From assembly GCA_026014605.1 (NCBI GenBank), contig JAOZIC010000089.1, positions 1 through 6,026 of the forward strand: DNA of 6,026 nucleotides, in the 5' to 3' direction. The notes under the pieces are model-generated. The model was given only the letters and a program-made list of their open reading frames with translations, did not search any database and was not told where the DNA came from. A program made the translations under genes and the position numbers. This DNA is from Candidatus Bathyarchaeota archaeon (GTDB lineage: Archaea > Thermoproteota > Bathyarchaeia > Bathyarchaeales > Bathyarchaeaceae). Of the stretch, positions 1 to 6,026 are shown in pieces; the first letter of the stretch is position 1, and each line of letters starts with the position of its first letter.

Positions 1-732
1 AAAGGGGCAGCTCAACAGGCTAATTTGGTTGTTACGGTTAGCAATTATTCTGCCCAAAAAATTGTTGAACTATATGAAGTTGAAGAAACAAAAATTAGGG
101 TAGTTCCAAACGGGGTAAACATTGAAAGGTTCAAACCAAACCAAGACTGCAGCAACGCAAAGCAACTAATCGGCGTGAATGATGAACAAGTTGTTTTGTT
201 TGTTGGCAACTTGATACCACGAAAAGGGCTGCATTTCTTAATTGAAGCCACAAAACAGGTAATCAAAGAAAACAAAAACACAAAGTTTGTTGTAGTTGGA
301 AACGGTCCACTAGAAAACAGTCTAGCATCTTACGCCAAAGAACTGGGAGTATCAGACAGATTTGTTTTCCACAAAAACGTTGACGACAAAACACTTCCAA
401 TGGTTTACAACCTAGCGGACGTGTTTGTTATGCCATCGATACAAGAAGGACAAGGAATCTCGATGCTCGAAGCACAAGCCACCGCCAAACCAGTTGTTGC
501 CTTCAACGTAACAGCGGTTAACGAGGCAGTGAAAAACAACGAAACAGGGCTTTTGGTTAAACCTGACAGCACCGAACTGGCACAAGCGGTTCTAAAGCTA
601 CTTTCAGACAAACAGTTACGAGAAAAAATGGGAAAATCTGGCAGAGAGTTTGTATCCCAAAACTTTTCGTGGGATATATGTGCACAAAAAATGTTGCAGG
701 TTTACTCTGAAGCCGCAGGGACCAAGTTTTAG
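1..732 (+). CDS. Glycosyltransferase family 4 (GT-B fold), C-terminal part, 5'-truncated by window edge
   Basis: The frame is open from base 1 (first visible residues KGAAQQANLVVTVS), so the gene starts before the window; 243 residues are visible. Numbering from base 1, VPNGVNIERFKP (about residues 35-46) is the hinge motif that opens the nucleotide-sugar domain of group 1 transferases. GNLIPRKG (about 69-76) carries the Arg/Lys pair that binds the donor phosphates. VVVGNGP follows at about 97-103. EGQGISMLE (149-157) is the E-x7-E motif of retaining GT4 enzymes, followed by a KPVVA strand. Family members are usually 350-420 residues, so the N-terminal acceptor-binding Rossmann domain is mostly missing here. 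The expected role is transfer of a sugar from a nucleotide donor to a lipid or glycan at the inner face of the membrane; donor and acceptor cannot be told. The fold and family are secure, the substrate unknown. The gene meets the next one tail to tail with overlapping stop codons. Confidence 0.93.
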   Translation, partial: KGAAQQANLVVTVSNYSAQKIVELYEVEETKIRVVPNGVNIERFKPNQDCSNAKQLIGVNDEQVVLFVGNLIPRKGLHFLIEATKQVIKENKNTKFVVVGNGPLENSLASYAKELGVSDRFVFHKNVDDKTLPMVYNLADVFVMPSIQEGQGISMLEAQATAKPVVAFNVTAVNEAVKNNETGLLVKPDSTELAQAVLKLLSDKQLREKMGKSGREFVSQNFSWDICAQKMLQVYSEAAGTKF

Positions 733-3536
733 TTTATCGTTACTGGTGAGCTTGTTCGTTTCTTTCGCAGTATCAACGCAACTGCCACAATTACAACCAC
801 CGCAATCAAGGCAACGGTAAGATAGACGTAATCCACGGGTATGACTGAGCTTTGGTTAGATTGCGAGTCTTGCCGTAACGCATACATTTGCATAATCTCA
901 CTTTTCATGATAAAAGATGCTCCAGTACACCAAATCGAGATAGAGTATTGACCAACCGATTCGGGAATGTAACCAAAACTAAAGGAGCCGTCATGTTGTG
1001 CAGTAACTTGCATAAATTCTATCGTGGAGTCAGGTTTTGTAACACACACAGTAACTGGCGCATACGCAAGCTTCAACGACAACTGACCACAACCAGCAAC
1101 CGCTTCGCCTACGGTTACAATACCGCTGAGGGTTCCTGTGCTTATTTCTCCAAAAGTTACAGAAGACTCCGCCAGACAGTAAAGGTTCCAGTCGTGGTTG
1201 CCGATGTATAATCTGCCTTCGTAAACCGAGGGAGAAGACCAAGTGTTAGAACCTGTTGAATAATAGGAAATTCGGTCTCCGTTTGTTGCGTTTAACACGT
1301 AGATGGAACGGCGGTCTGTTGCTGCGTATATTTTGCCGTCAGCGTATGTTGGTGAAACATATATTTCTCCGCCCAACCAAGACTTCCAAACCGCGGTTCC
1401 AGTTTGAGCATCAAGGCATGTGATGAAAAACTGGTCAACAACAAACAGTTTACCGTCATGATAAGCGGCAGACCCAACCAGAAAACCGCCACTGCTTTCT
1501 GTGCCCCTTGTAACGTTGTAGGTCCACTCTAAGGTTCCAGTCTGGGCGTTCACTGCGTGGTAGAAGTCCTTGTTTGTTGCAACAAAAACCATGCCATCAG
1601 CCACAACAGGAGACGCATGCATATCCGTGCCCCGTTCTGCTGCAATAAAGTAGGGTATCTCAAACTTCCAAACTAAACCGCCGTCATCGGCATCCAGTTT
1701 ATACAAACCACCAGAACTGGGCTCCTGCGAAACTATGTAAACAGCCCCACCCGAAATTGCAGGACTCGAATTGATGTAACCATCAGTTTCGTAGTTCCAG
1801 ACTAGGTCACCAGTGGCGGCATCAAAACAGTACATGTTAGTGTCCAAAGACCCAACATACACCTTGCCACCGTAAACCGCAGGGGAAGACGCAACCCGAG
1901 CAACAGAATCCAAATGAGCTTCAACAAACCCGCCAGCATCCGCTTCCCAGATAAGAGTGCCGTTGTAGGCATCTAAACAGTAAACGTTGCCGTCGTCAGG
2001 ACCAACATAGACCCGCCCGTTATCCACAGCGGGAGAAGATTTTATCCGCGCTTCTGTTGCAAAACTCCAAAGTTTCATCCCAGTACGCGCGTCAACACAG
2101 TAGACGTTTTTGTCTTGTGAACCAAAATAGGCTAAACCGTCAACAACACTAGCAGAGGAAACAACTCCGCCACCTGTTGTATACGCCCATCTTAGATTCA
2201 AATCCGATGGACCAGATTCTCCCACTCCACTGTTCTCCAAGTCACCCCGCCACATAGACCAAGATTCGGAACCAATTGCCCATACCTCGCCTGGAACTAT
2301 GTAGGTGTTCATTTTGTTTTCTTCAATGTACCCGGGGATAAGGTACAAATTACCGTATGCAACCGCAACAGATTCTCGTGGCGAATAGGCTTCAATTGGT
2401 AAACTCCAGACAAGCTTGCCAGTAAACGCGTCAAGGCAAACAAACTCGGATTTGCTGTACTCAAAAGTGTAAGGGTCGCTGGAAACTCTTTGACCAGTTG
2501 TAGCGTAGACTTTGCCGTCTGCAACTACAGGCCATCCAGGCCAGAAATAGTATCCGGGACCTTCATACTTCCAAACAATCTCTCCTGTGTCTGCGTCTAA
2601 GGCGTAAAGGTGCCCGTCTTTGTTTAGTTCGTAAATTTTTCCATAAGCTGCAGCACTGCCACTGACCCAGTAACCAAGATGGGTTCCCGCATTAGTATTC
2701 CACAGAATTTCTCCGCTTTCGGCGTCGAAACAGTAGAATTTGTTATCGTGCTCACCAGCCTTGTACAATTTACCGTTATAGTAGGAACCCGAAAACGTCA
2801 TTGCGGCAGTTGTTTCTGTATCCCATAACACTTCCCCAGTTCTTGCATCCAACGCCATCTGATGCGGCTCAAACGAACCCGGAAACACTCGTCCGTCACC
2901 ATATTGGATTCCTGCGCCACTCCCTGAGCTGCCTGGAACAAAGGTTTCCCAAATCATTTCTGGTGGGTGTGTTGGATCAGAAAAGTTCCAAGCTTGCACG
3001 GTTGAATCGCCATGAGTAAAGAAAAGCAACTCTTCTGTACTGTAAACGCCTTCAGCCCAGTAGGAAACTTTTGCAGAAAAATCTTCGCTGGTCCACAATA
3101 GGTCTCCAGTTTCGGTTTCAAGACAATATTGTCCTATGACTAAACGTTCGGCATCAATTTTGAACACTGCAGGCCAACGTTGGGTGCTGGGCAGTTCGGT
3201 GTTCCAAACTGTTGTTCCGGTGTCTTTGTCTAGGGCAATTACGTTTGTTGTGGTTGTTACAAAGATTTTGCCGTTAAAGGCTGCAAGGTAGCTTTCTATT
3301 CCTGTAACGTTTGCTTTCCAAAGGATGTCTGAAACCTCGGGGGCTGGTCCTTCGGAGAAACGTGTGAAACCTGAGTCTCCGTGAATTTGTGGCCACTCGT
3401 ATTGAAGTAAACCGTTCACATTAGTTGTGGAATCCGAAGTGTTTGCTTCGGTTTGAGCAAAAACAAGGGGTGACAAAGTCAACAATAAAACGAATACAAG
3501 CACGATTGAAGCGTTTTTAATTTTTGAAAGGTACAT
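729..3536 (-). CDS. Secreted, membrane-anchored protein with two tandem eight-bladed PQQ-like beta-propellers
   Basis: A complete 935-residue protein. Residues 1-27 are a Sec signal peptide: Lys5 and Lys7, a hydrophobic core at 11-26, and a VFA/Q cleavage site. Two propellers follow, at about 45-425 and 427-790, made of blades of the form G-x-[VIL]-[YF]...[LF]-D-A-x-[TS]-G-x-[LIV]-x-W; clear blade tryptophans include W238, W279, W322, W377, W490, W530, W580 and W671. Residues 797-880 form a small beta domain resembling Ig-like or carboxypeptidase-regulatory folds. Residues 899-923 are a membrane helix followed by RKKR. There is no vicinal Cys-Cys pair as in quinoprotein alcohol dehydrogenases, so an enzyme is unlikely; BamB-like scaffolding or surface ligand binding is a better guess. 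Sequons at N32, N76, N184, N525, N589, N674, N749 and N894 could be glycosylated. The ATG at 3536 is favoured because it gives the signal peptide; a GGTG lies 12 bases upstream. Architecture is sure, function unknown. Confidence 0.93.
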   Translation of the reverse strand: MYLSKIKNASIVLVFVLLLTLSPLVFAQTEANTSDSTTNVNGLLQYEWPQIHGDSGFTRFSEGPAPEVSDILWKANVTGIESYLAAFNGKIFVTTTTNVIALDKDTGTTVWNTELPSTQRWPAVFKIDAERLVIGQYCLETETGDLLWTSEDFSAKVSYWAEGVYSTEELLFFTHGDSTVQAWNFSDPTHPPEMIWETFVPGSSGSGAGIQYGDGRVFPGSFEPHQMALDARTGEVLWDTETTAAMTFSGSYYNGKLYKAGEHDNKFYCFDAESGEILWNTNAGTHLGYWVSGSAAAYGKIYELNKDGHLYALDADTGEIVWKYEGPGYYFWPGWPVVADGKVYATTGQRVSSDPYTFEYSKSEFVCLDAFTGKLVWSLPIEAYSPRESVAVAYGNLYLIPGYIEENKMNTYIVPGEVWAIGSESWSMWRGDLENSGVGESGPSDLNLRWAYTTGGGVVSSASVVDGLAYFGSQDKNVYCVDARTGMKLWSFATEARIKSSPAVDNGRVYVGPDDGNVYCLDAYNGTLIWEADAGGFVEAHLDSVARVASSPAVYGGKVYVGSLDTNMYCFDAATGDLVWNYETDGYINSSPAISGGAVYIVSQEPSSGGLYKLDADDGGLVWKFEIPYFIAAERGTDMHASPVVADGMVFVATNKDFYHAVNAQTGTLEWTYNVTRGTESSGGFLVGSAAYHDGKLFVVDQFFITCLDAQTGTAVWKSWLGGEIYVSPTYADGKIYAATDRRSIYVLNATNGDRISYYSTGSNTWSSPSVYEGRLYIGNHDWNLYCLAESSVTFGEISTGTLSGIVTVGEAVAGCGQLSLKLAYAPVTVCVTKPDSTIEFMQVTAQHDGSFSFGYIPESVGQYSISIWCTGASFIMKSEIMQMYALRQDSQSNQSSVIPVDYVYLTVALIAVVVIVAVALILRKKRTSSPVTIN
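1167..2258 (-). repeat. Second beta-propeller, eight PQQ-like blades (residues about 427-790)
   Basis: This propeller begins with SMWRGDLENSGVGESGPS (residues 427-444), a second copy of the entry motif seen at residues 48-66, which marks the boundary between the two propellers. Eight blades start near residues 467, 507, 557, 597, 648, 695, 734 and 774. The first three are the most alike (YCVDARTG, YCLDAYNG, YCFDAATG) and are joined by near-identical [KN]SSPA[VI] or ASSPAV strands, so they may come from the more recent blade duplications. Blade 2 carries about ten extra residues (around 535-544), blade 7 has lost the terminal tryptophan (DRISYYS) and blade 8 ends early at the junction to the C-terminal beta domain. 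Confidence 0.82.
2262..3404 (-). repeat. First beta-propeller, eight PQQ-like blades (residues about 45-425)
   Basis: The unit opens with WPQIHGDSGFTRFSEGPAP (residues 48-66), an entry motif of the W-x(4)-G-D-x(3)-[ST] kind often seen at the start of PQQ-like propellers. Eight blade units can be read, starting near residues 89, 130, 169, 215, 255, 299, 341 and 396. Blades 4 to 7 fit the consensus best (for example ALDARTGEVLW, CFDAESGEILW). Blade 3 has a proline-rich loop (DPTHPPE), blade 7 has an insertion around 351-364, and blade 8 lacks the TG-x-x-x-W ending. The blades differ greatly at base level, so the duplication is old. Confidence 0.82.
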
Positions 3537-3642
3537 TTTTCCAGTTCACACCGATTATTTTTATGAAGTAATCATCAACTGCCATACAAGCTACAGAAGT
3601 TTTAGATTTAACAATGGACAATTTTATCATAACATAATTTTT

Positions 3643-3656
3643 GATATTAAGGTTTC
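3643..3656 (-). promoter_or_regulatory. Possible BRE/TATA promoter of the propeller gene
   Basis: Read on the minus strand, this is GAAACC followed by TTAATATC, a fair match to an archaeal purine-rich BRE and TATA box. A start some 25 bases downstream would leave a leader of roughly 80 bases before the ATG at 3536. A similar AACC-AAATATC string lies before the radical SAM gene. In AT-rich DNA such matches arise by chance, so this is only a candidate. Confidence 0.25.
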
Positions 3657-3677
3657 TGAACGTCACTAAACTGGAGT

Positions 3678-3697
3678 AAGAAGAAAAACAAAGAAAA
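3678..3697 (-). terminator. T-rich archaeal-type terminator after the radical SAM gene
   Basis: On the minus strand, beginning 29 bases after the TAA of the radical SAM gene, there is a 20-base tract with 16 T (T4 C T3 G T5 C T2 C T2). Archaeal RNA polymerase commonly stops in such U-rich runs without needing a stem-loop, and I see no strong hairpin in front of it. It lies upstream of the candidate promoter of the propeller gene, which suggests the two minus-strand genes are separate transcription units. Confidence 0.5.
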
Positions 3698-3726
3698 GTG
3701 ACCGATAAAACATACAATTTACGGGT

Positions 3727-5184
3727 TTACCGCTTTAGTTTTTCAAGCAGAATCACTGCCACTTTTCGTGGGTCACGAAGAGCCTTTAGTAGTTTAGCAG
3801 GAGTAATGTTTTGGTTTACCAAGTTTGCACGTAAACAAAGGTCTTGCAGTTCTTGTATTGTAAACTCTGGAGTTTCAATCAACGGTTCAGCTGCGGCTAA
3901 GGCTTCGTCACTTATTTTTCCACTTAAGAAACCGCCGTTTTTTGCCTGCTCATACAAACGAGTACCATACAAGGGCGTAGCTATGCTGAAGTGAAATATT
4001 TCTGCACCCAGTTTCCGGAGTTTGTAAGCATACTTTATTGTCTGCTCGATGTCCTCTTTTGTTTCCCCTACAAGACCAAGAACAAAAAAGCATCCCACTC
4101 GAATTCCGTGTTTGCGACAGGCAATTATGGCGTTTTCTACTGCTTTTAGGTCCTGTTTCTTTTCTATAATTTCGTCAACCACACGTTGCACGCCTGATTC
4201 TGGTGCGATACGTATTTTTTTGCAGCCAGAGGCACTCATCTTCTTTATCAAAAACTCGTCAAGAGTGTCTGCCCTAATGCCGTTGGGGGTGTACCATTCG
4301 ATGTCTAGGTTTCGTTCCTTGATTAAGTCGCAGATTCGAGCCATTCTGTCTCTTTTAAGCGCCATGTTGTCGTCCCAGAAATCGACCTGCTTAACCTTGT
4401 ACGTGTTAACAAGTTGCTCGATTTCGTCAACCACGTTCTCTGGGCTTCTAAAACGCCACTGTTTACCCATAACAATGTGAACAGAACAGTAAACACAGTT
4501 GTAAGGACAGCCTCGGCTGGTAATCATTGACGCCCAAGGCTTGTTTATTACGCCTCGGATTGGACGGTTTTTTACTGCATCAAAATATGCCTGCATCGGA
4601 AGCAGATGCCGTGCAGGAAAAGGCAAAGAATCTAAATCTTGAATCAAAGGACGGGGCTCGGTTATTACTGGTTTGCCGTTTTTGTTGAAAGCGATTCCTT
4701 TAACATCTGTGAAATCGTCCGTTTTTCCTTGTTCATGGACTTCAACCAGTTCAGAGGCAGTTTCTTCTTTTTCGCCTATTATCACAAAATCGATGTCAGG
4801 ATGCTTTAGGCACTCAACAGGACGTGCAGATGGATGTTGTCCATCTAACCATGTTACTATGTCTTTGTCTACACTTTTTACTGTGGACGCCACCTCAAAG
4901 GCGGGTCTGCTCCACCCACTAAAAGGAATGGTAATTCCCACCAAATCGGGAGACAGCGCTCTAATGCGTTCAGCAATTTCGTTGCGGGTTAAACCGACCT
5001 GATACCGTTGGTTATCAATTAACTCAAGATTCTTCAAGCCTTCAGTTGGAGCATCAATAATGGTCACTTTGTGTTTACTTTCAAGAACCGCTGCAACATA
5101 GGCTATGTCAAATGGTTGAAAGACGTTAGGTTTTCCCCAGTTTTTTGGTTGAATACGAGGCGGGTTAATCAAACAAACACGCAT
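3727..5184 (-). CDS. B12-binding-domain radical SAM protein, substrate unknown
   Basis: A complete 485-residue soluble enzyme. Residues 1-145 form a cobalamin-binding-type Rossmann domain: RVCLINPPR at the start, LSPDLVGI at 77-84, WLDGQHPSA at 112-120 where relatives have GG-x-H-x-T, and FVIIGEKEE at 133-141. The usual D-x-H-x-x-G cobalamin ligand motif is absent (IDAPTEGL at 43-50), as in many members of this class. The radical SAM barrel begins near 217 with TSRGCPYNCVYC; C226, C230 and C233 (C-x3-C-x2-C) bind the 4Fe-4S cluster that cleaves S-adenosylmethionine. DFWDDNM (268-274), RIAPESG (325-331) and PLYGT (404-408) are family landmarks, and a short helical tail ends the protein. This is the BchE/methyltransferase-like class, which methylates or cyclises unreactive carbons, often in lipids, cofactors or natural products. 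No partner gene is in view. The ATG at 5184 is supported by a strong GGTGGTG seven bases upstream. Confidence 0.95.
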   Translation of the reverse strand: MRVCLINPPRIQPKNWGKPNVFQPFDIAYVAAVLESKHKVTIIDAPTEGLKNLELIDNQRYQVGLTRNEIAERIRALSPDLVGITIPFSGWSRPAFEVASTVKSVDKDIVTWLDGQHPSARPVECLKHPDIDFVIIGEKEETASELVEVHEQGKTDDFTDVKGIAFNKNGKPVITEPRPLIQDLDSLPFPARHLLPMQAYFDAVKNRPIRGVINKPWASMITSRGCPYNCVYCSVHIVMGKQWRFRSPENVVDEIEQLVNTYKVKQVDFWDDNMALKRDRMARICDLIKERNLDIEWYTPNGIRADTLDEFLIKKMSASGCKKIRIAPESGVQRVVDEIIEKKQDLKAVENAIIACRKHGIRVGCFFVLGLVGETKEDIEQTIKYAYKLRKLGAEIFHFSIATPLYGTRLYEQAKNGGFLSGKISDEALAAAEPLIETPEFTIQELQDLCLRANLVNQNITPAKLLKALRDPRKVAVILLEKLKR

Positions 5185-5191
5185 GCCATAA

Positions 5192-5198
5192 CACCACC
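5192..5198 (-). promoter_or_regulatory. Ribosome binding site GGTGGTG of the radical SAM gene
   Basis: On the minus strand GGTGGTG stands seven bases before the ATG at 5184. It contains GGTG, the core of the archaeal Shine-Dalgarno sequence complementary to the 16S rRNA tail. It settles the start: an ATG at 5189-5187, closer to the site, is in another frame. Confidence 0.75.
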
Positions 5199-5284
5199 AT
5201 TAACACTCGTCACCAATTTAGCCGTCCTCGTTAACTCAGATTGTGTAAACTGAAGTACTTTTGGTTTAACCTACTTATTAACAT

Positions 5285-5298
5285 GGATATTTGGTTAC
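5285..5298 (-). promoter_or_regulatory. Possible BRE/TATA promoter of the radical SAM gene
   Basis: The minus strand reads GTAACC then AAATATCC about 100 bases before the ATG. It resembles the AACC-TTAATATC candidate before the propeller gene and an archaeal BRE plus TATA box, but the match is loose and the region is AT-rich. A start about 25 bases downstream would give a leader of some 75 bases. Confidence 0.25.
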
Positions 5299-5313
5299 AA
5301 AATGAGCATTTAG

Positions 5314-5335
5314 ACTGTAAAAACTTGTACAGTTT
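5314..5335. repeat. Nested short inverted repeats upstream of the radical SAM gene
   Basis: ACTGTA (5314-5319) and TACAGT (5328-5333) form perfect six-base arms around eight bases. Overlapping them, AAACT (5321-5325) and AGTTT (5331-5335) form perfect five-base arms around TGTAC. The element lies just upstream of the candidate promoter of the radical SAM gene, where a dimeric regulator could sit, but arms this short can also occur by chance. Confidence 0.3.
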
Positions 5336-5366
5336 ATGAAATGCAGTAATGAGAATAGTTTTTGTT

Positions 5367-5397
5367 AAAAAATAAAATAAAAAAAAGAAAAGGGGGG
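5367..5397 (-). terminator. Strong T-tract terminator after the second surface-protein gene
   Basis: Starting five bases after the TAA, the minus strand reads C6 (5397-5392) and then T4 C T8 A T4 A T6 (5391-5367). Long interrupted T runs directly after a stop codon are the hallmark of factor-independent termination in archaea. No stem-loop precedes the tract, which argues against a bacterial intrinsic terminator. Confidence 0.75.
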
Positions 5398-5402
5398 TGC
5401 GC

Positions 5403-6026
5403 TTATTTGCGCTTCTTTAGGACCATGTATGCTACAATCGCGATTACGACTACAGCAATAACGCCCACTATCGCGTAGATGTACTCCATTGGTAAACCAG
5501 AGCCATCACCGCTTCCACCGACTTTCACTTGAACTGTGTCACTTGAGTCTACTTGACCAACAGCATCGGTAACTTCGCAATAGTATCCGTATGTACCTTC
5601 GGCATCAGGTGCAACTACGAGAGTTGCTGCAGTTTCTCCAGATAGAGGAACTGCTGTGCCGCTGATAATTTGGTACCATTGGTATGTGAAGTCAGCAACA
5701 CCGCCAGATGTAGTAGCAGTGAGTGTCACAGATTCGCCAGCGTTGATTGTTGAAGTTTCTGGACCAGCGGTTGCAATTAGTGCGTCTGCAGGTTCTGTTG
5801 ATGCAACAGCGTTAACGATGATTTCACTACTGAACGCATAGGTTCGTGAAGCAACAGCTCCATCTTCACCCATATACCATGCCATGACTTTCCATTCGCC
5901 AAGAGCATCAGGTGTGAAGGAGACAGTTGCCATACCGTTTTTGTCTGTTGTTGCGTCTAGGTTAGTTTCTACACCATCTGGTGAGGTGTAAGTTACTAGT
6001 ATGTCTGTGTTAGCCATTGGTGGAAC
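5403..6026 (-). CDS. C-terminal part of a membrane-anchored surface protein with Ig-like domains, 5'-truncated by window edge
   Basis: The frame is open to base 6026 (first visible residues VPPMANTDILVTY), so the ATG at 6017 is very probably internal; 207 residues are visible. Residues 1-73 hold a beta domain of the type V-x-V-x-Y-T-x-PDG...TTD-x-x-G...F-x-P-D-x-x-G-x-W, known from many archaeal surface proteins. Residues 82-170 are an Ig-like/PKD-like domain with a central Trp (W117) and GTYGYYCEVTDA near 144-155; the first cysteine of a classical Ig disulfide is not there, so C150 is unpaired within the domain. A GSGDGSG linker leads to LPMEYIY, one membrane helix (about 183-203) and KKRK at the very end. 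The protein would face outward, tethered by its C-terminus. What the missing N-terminal part does is not visible. A strong terminator follows immediately, so the gene ends its transcript. Confidence 0.88.
   Translation of the reverse strand, partial: VPPMANTDILVTYTSPDGVETNLDATTDKNGMATVSFTPDALGEWKVMAWYMGEDGAVASRTYAFSSEIIVNAVASTEPADALIATAGPETSTINAGESVTLTATTSGGVADFTYQWYQIISGTAVPLSGETAATLVVAPDAEGTYGYYCEVTDAVGQVDSSDTVQVKVGGSGDGSGLPMEYIYAIVGVIAVVVIAIVAYMVLKKRK

Noticed and set aside
25..732. TTG at base 25 as the start of the glycosyltransferase
   Set aside because: The frame is open upstream to base 1 and the protein lacks the whole N-terminal domain of the family, so this is an edge truncation.
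888..1211. A 107-residue plus-strand frame opposite the C-terminal part of the propeller gene
   Set aside because: It lies wholly within a confident coding region, is rich in Arg, Asn and Thr in a low-complexity way typical of antisense frames, and has no domain signal.
729..3536. Quinoprotein (PQQ-dependent) dehydrogenase
   Set aside because: The repeats are PQQ-like, but there is no vicinal cysteine pair, the length and double-propeller layout do not fit, and the protein is a tethered surface protein.
3661..3702. GTCAC/GTGAC inverted repeat around the T-rich tract after the radical SAM gene
   Set aside because: Only five paired bases around a 31-base loop; too weak to support a terminator stem or operator.
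3517..3717. A 66-residue minus-strand frame across the gap before the propeller gene
   Set aside because: It needs a TTG start, has no ribosome binding site I can see, overlaps the signal-peptide region of the propeller gene in another frame, and shows no recognisable domain.
4049..4480. A 143-residue plus-strand frame opposite the radical SAM gene
   Set aside because: It is antisense to the conserved barrel, and its Ser/Arg-rich composition is what the complement of that gene would give.
5403..6017. ATG at 6017 as the start of a small 204-residue protein
   Set aside because: The frame continues to the window edge (VPP before the Met), there is no signal peptide, and the Met falls inside the first strand region of a beta domain.

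Overview
This window most likely comes from an uncultured, moderately AT-rich archaeon, and I would guess the Bathyarchaeia. Three things support this. There is a strong GGTG-type ribosome binding site in front of the one complete enzyme gene. The genes on the minus strand end in long T-rich tracts without stem-loops, as archaeal genes do. Two large surface proteins end in a membrane anchor with a basic KKR tail. The lineage assignment is inference from style; no marker gene is present.

Layout: bases 1-732 (+) hold the C-terminal part of a GT4-family glycosyltransferase whose start lies before the window. It converges tail to tail on a 935-residue secreted protein (729-3536, -), and the two stop codons overlap by four bases. 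That protein has a signal peptide, two tandem eight-bladed PQQ-like beta-propellers, a small Ig-like/carboxypeptidase-regulatory-like beta domain and a C-terminal membrane anchor. A 190-base gap with a T-rich terminator and a possible promoter separates it from a complete B12-binding-type radical SAM enzyme (3727-5184, -). A 218-base gap follows, holding that gene's ribosome binding site, a possible promoter, a palindromic element and a very clear T-tract terminator. Last is the C-terminal end of a second surface protein (5403-6026, -), whose start lies beyond the window.

How the genes fit together: the two surface proteins are built alike at the C-terminus (a related beta domain, a Pro-x-acidic-Tyr-x-Tyr juxtamembrane motif, one membrane helix, a KKR tail), so they probably reach the same place, the outer face of the cytoplasmic membrane. 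The glycosyltransferase could help build glycans for such proteins or for lipids; the propeller protein carries several N-glycosylation sequons. The radical SAM enzyme has no recognisable partner here and its substrate cannot be read from the sequence. Each gene appears to be its own transcription unit. I see no mobile element, CRISPR array, tRNA or rRNA, and no convincing new multi-gene system. The points most worth following up are the shared C-terminal anchoring module, the double propeller and the stop-overlapping convergent pair.
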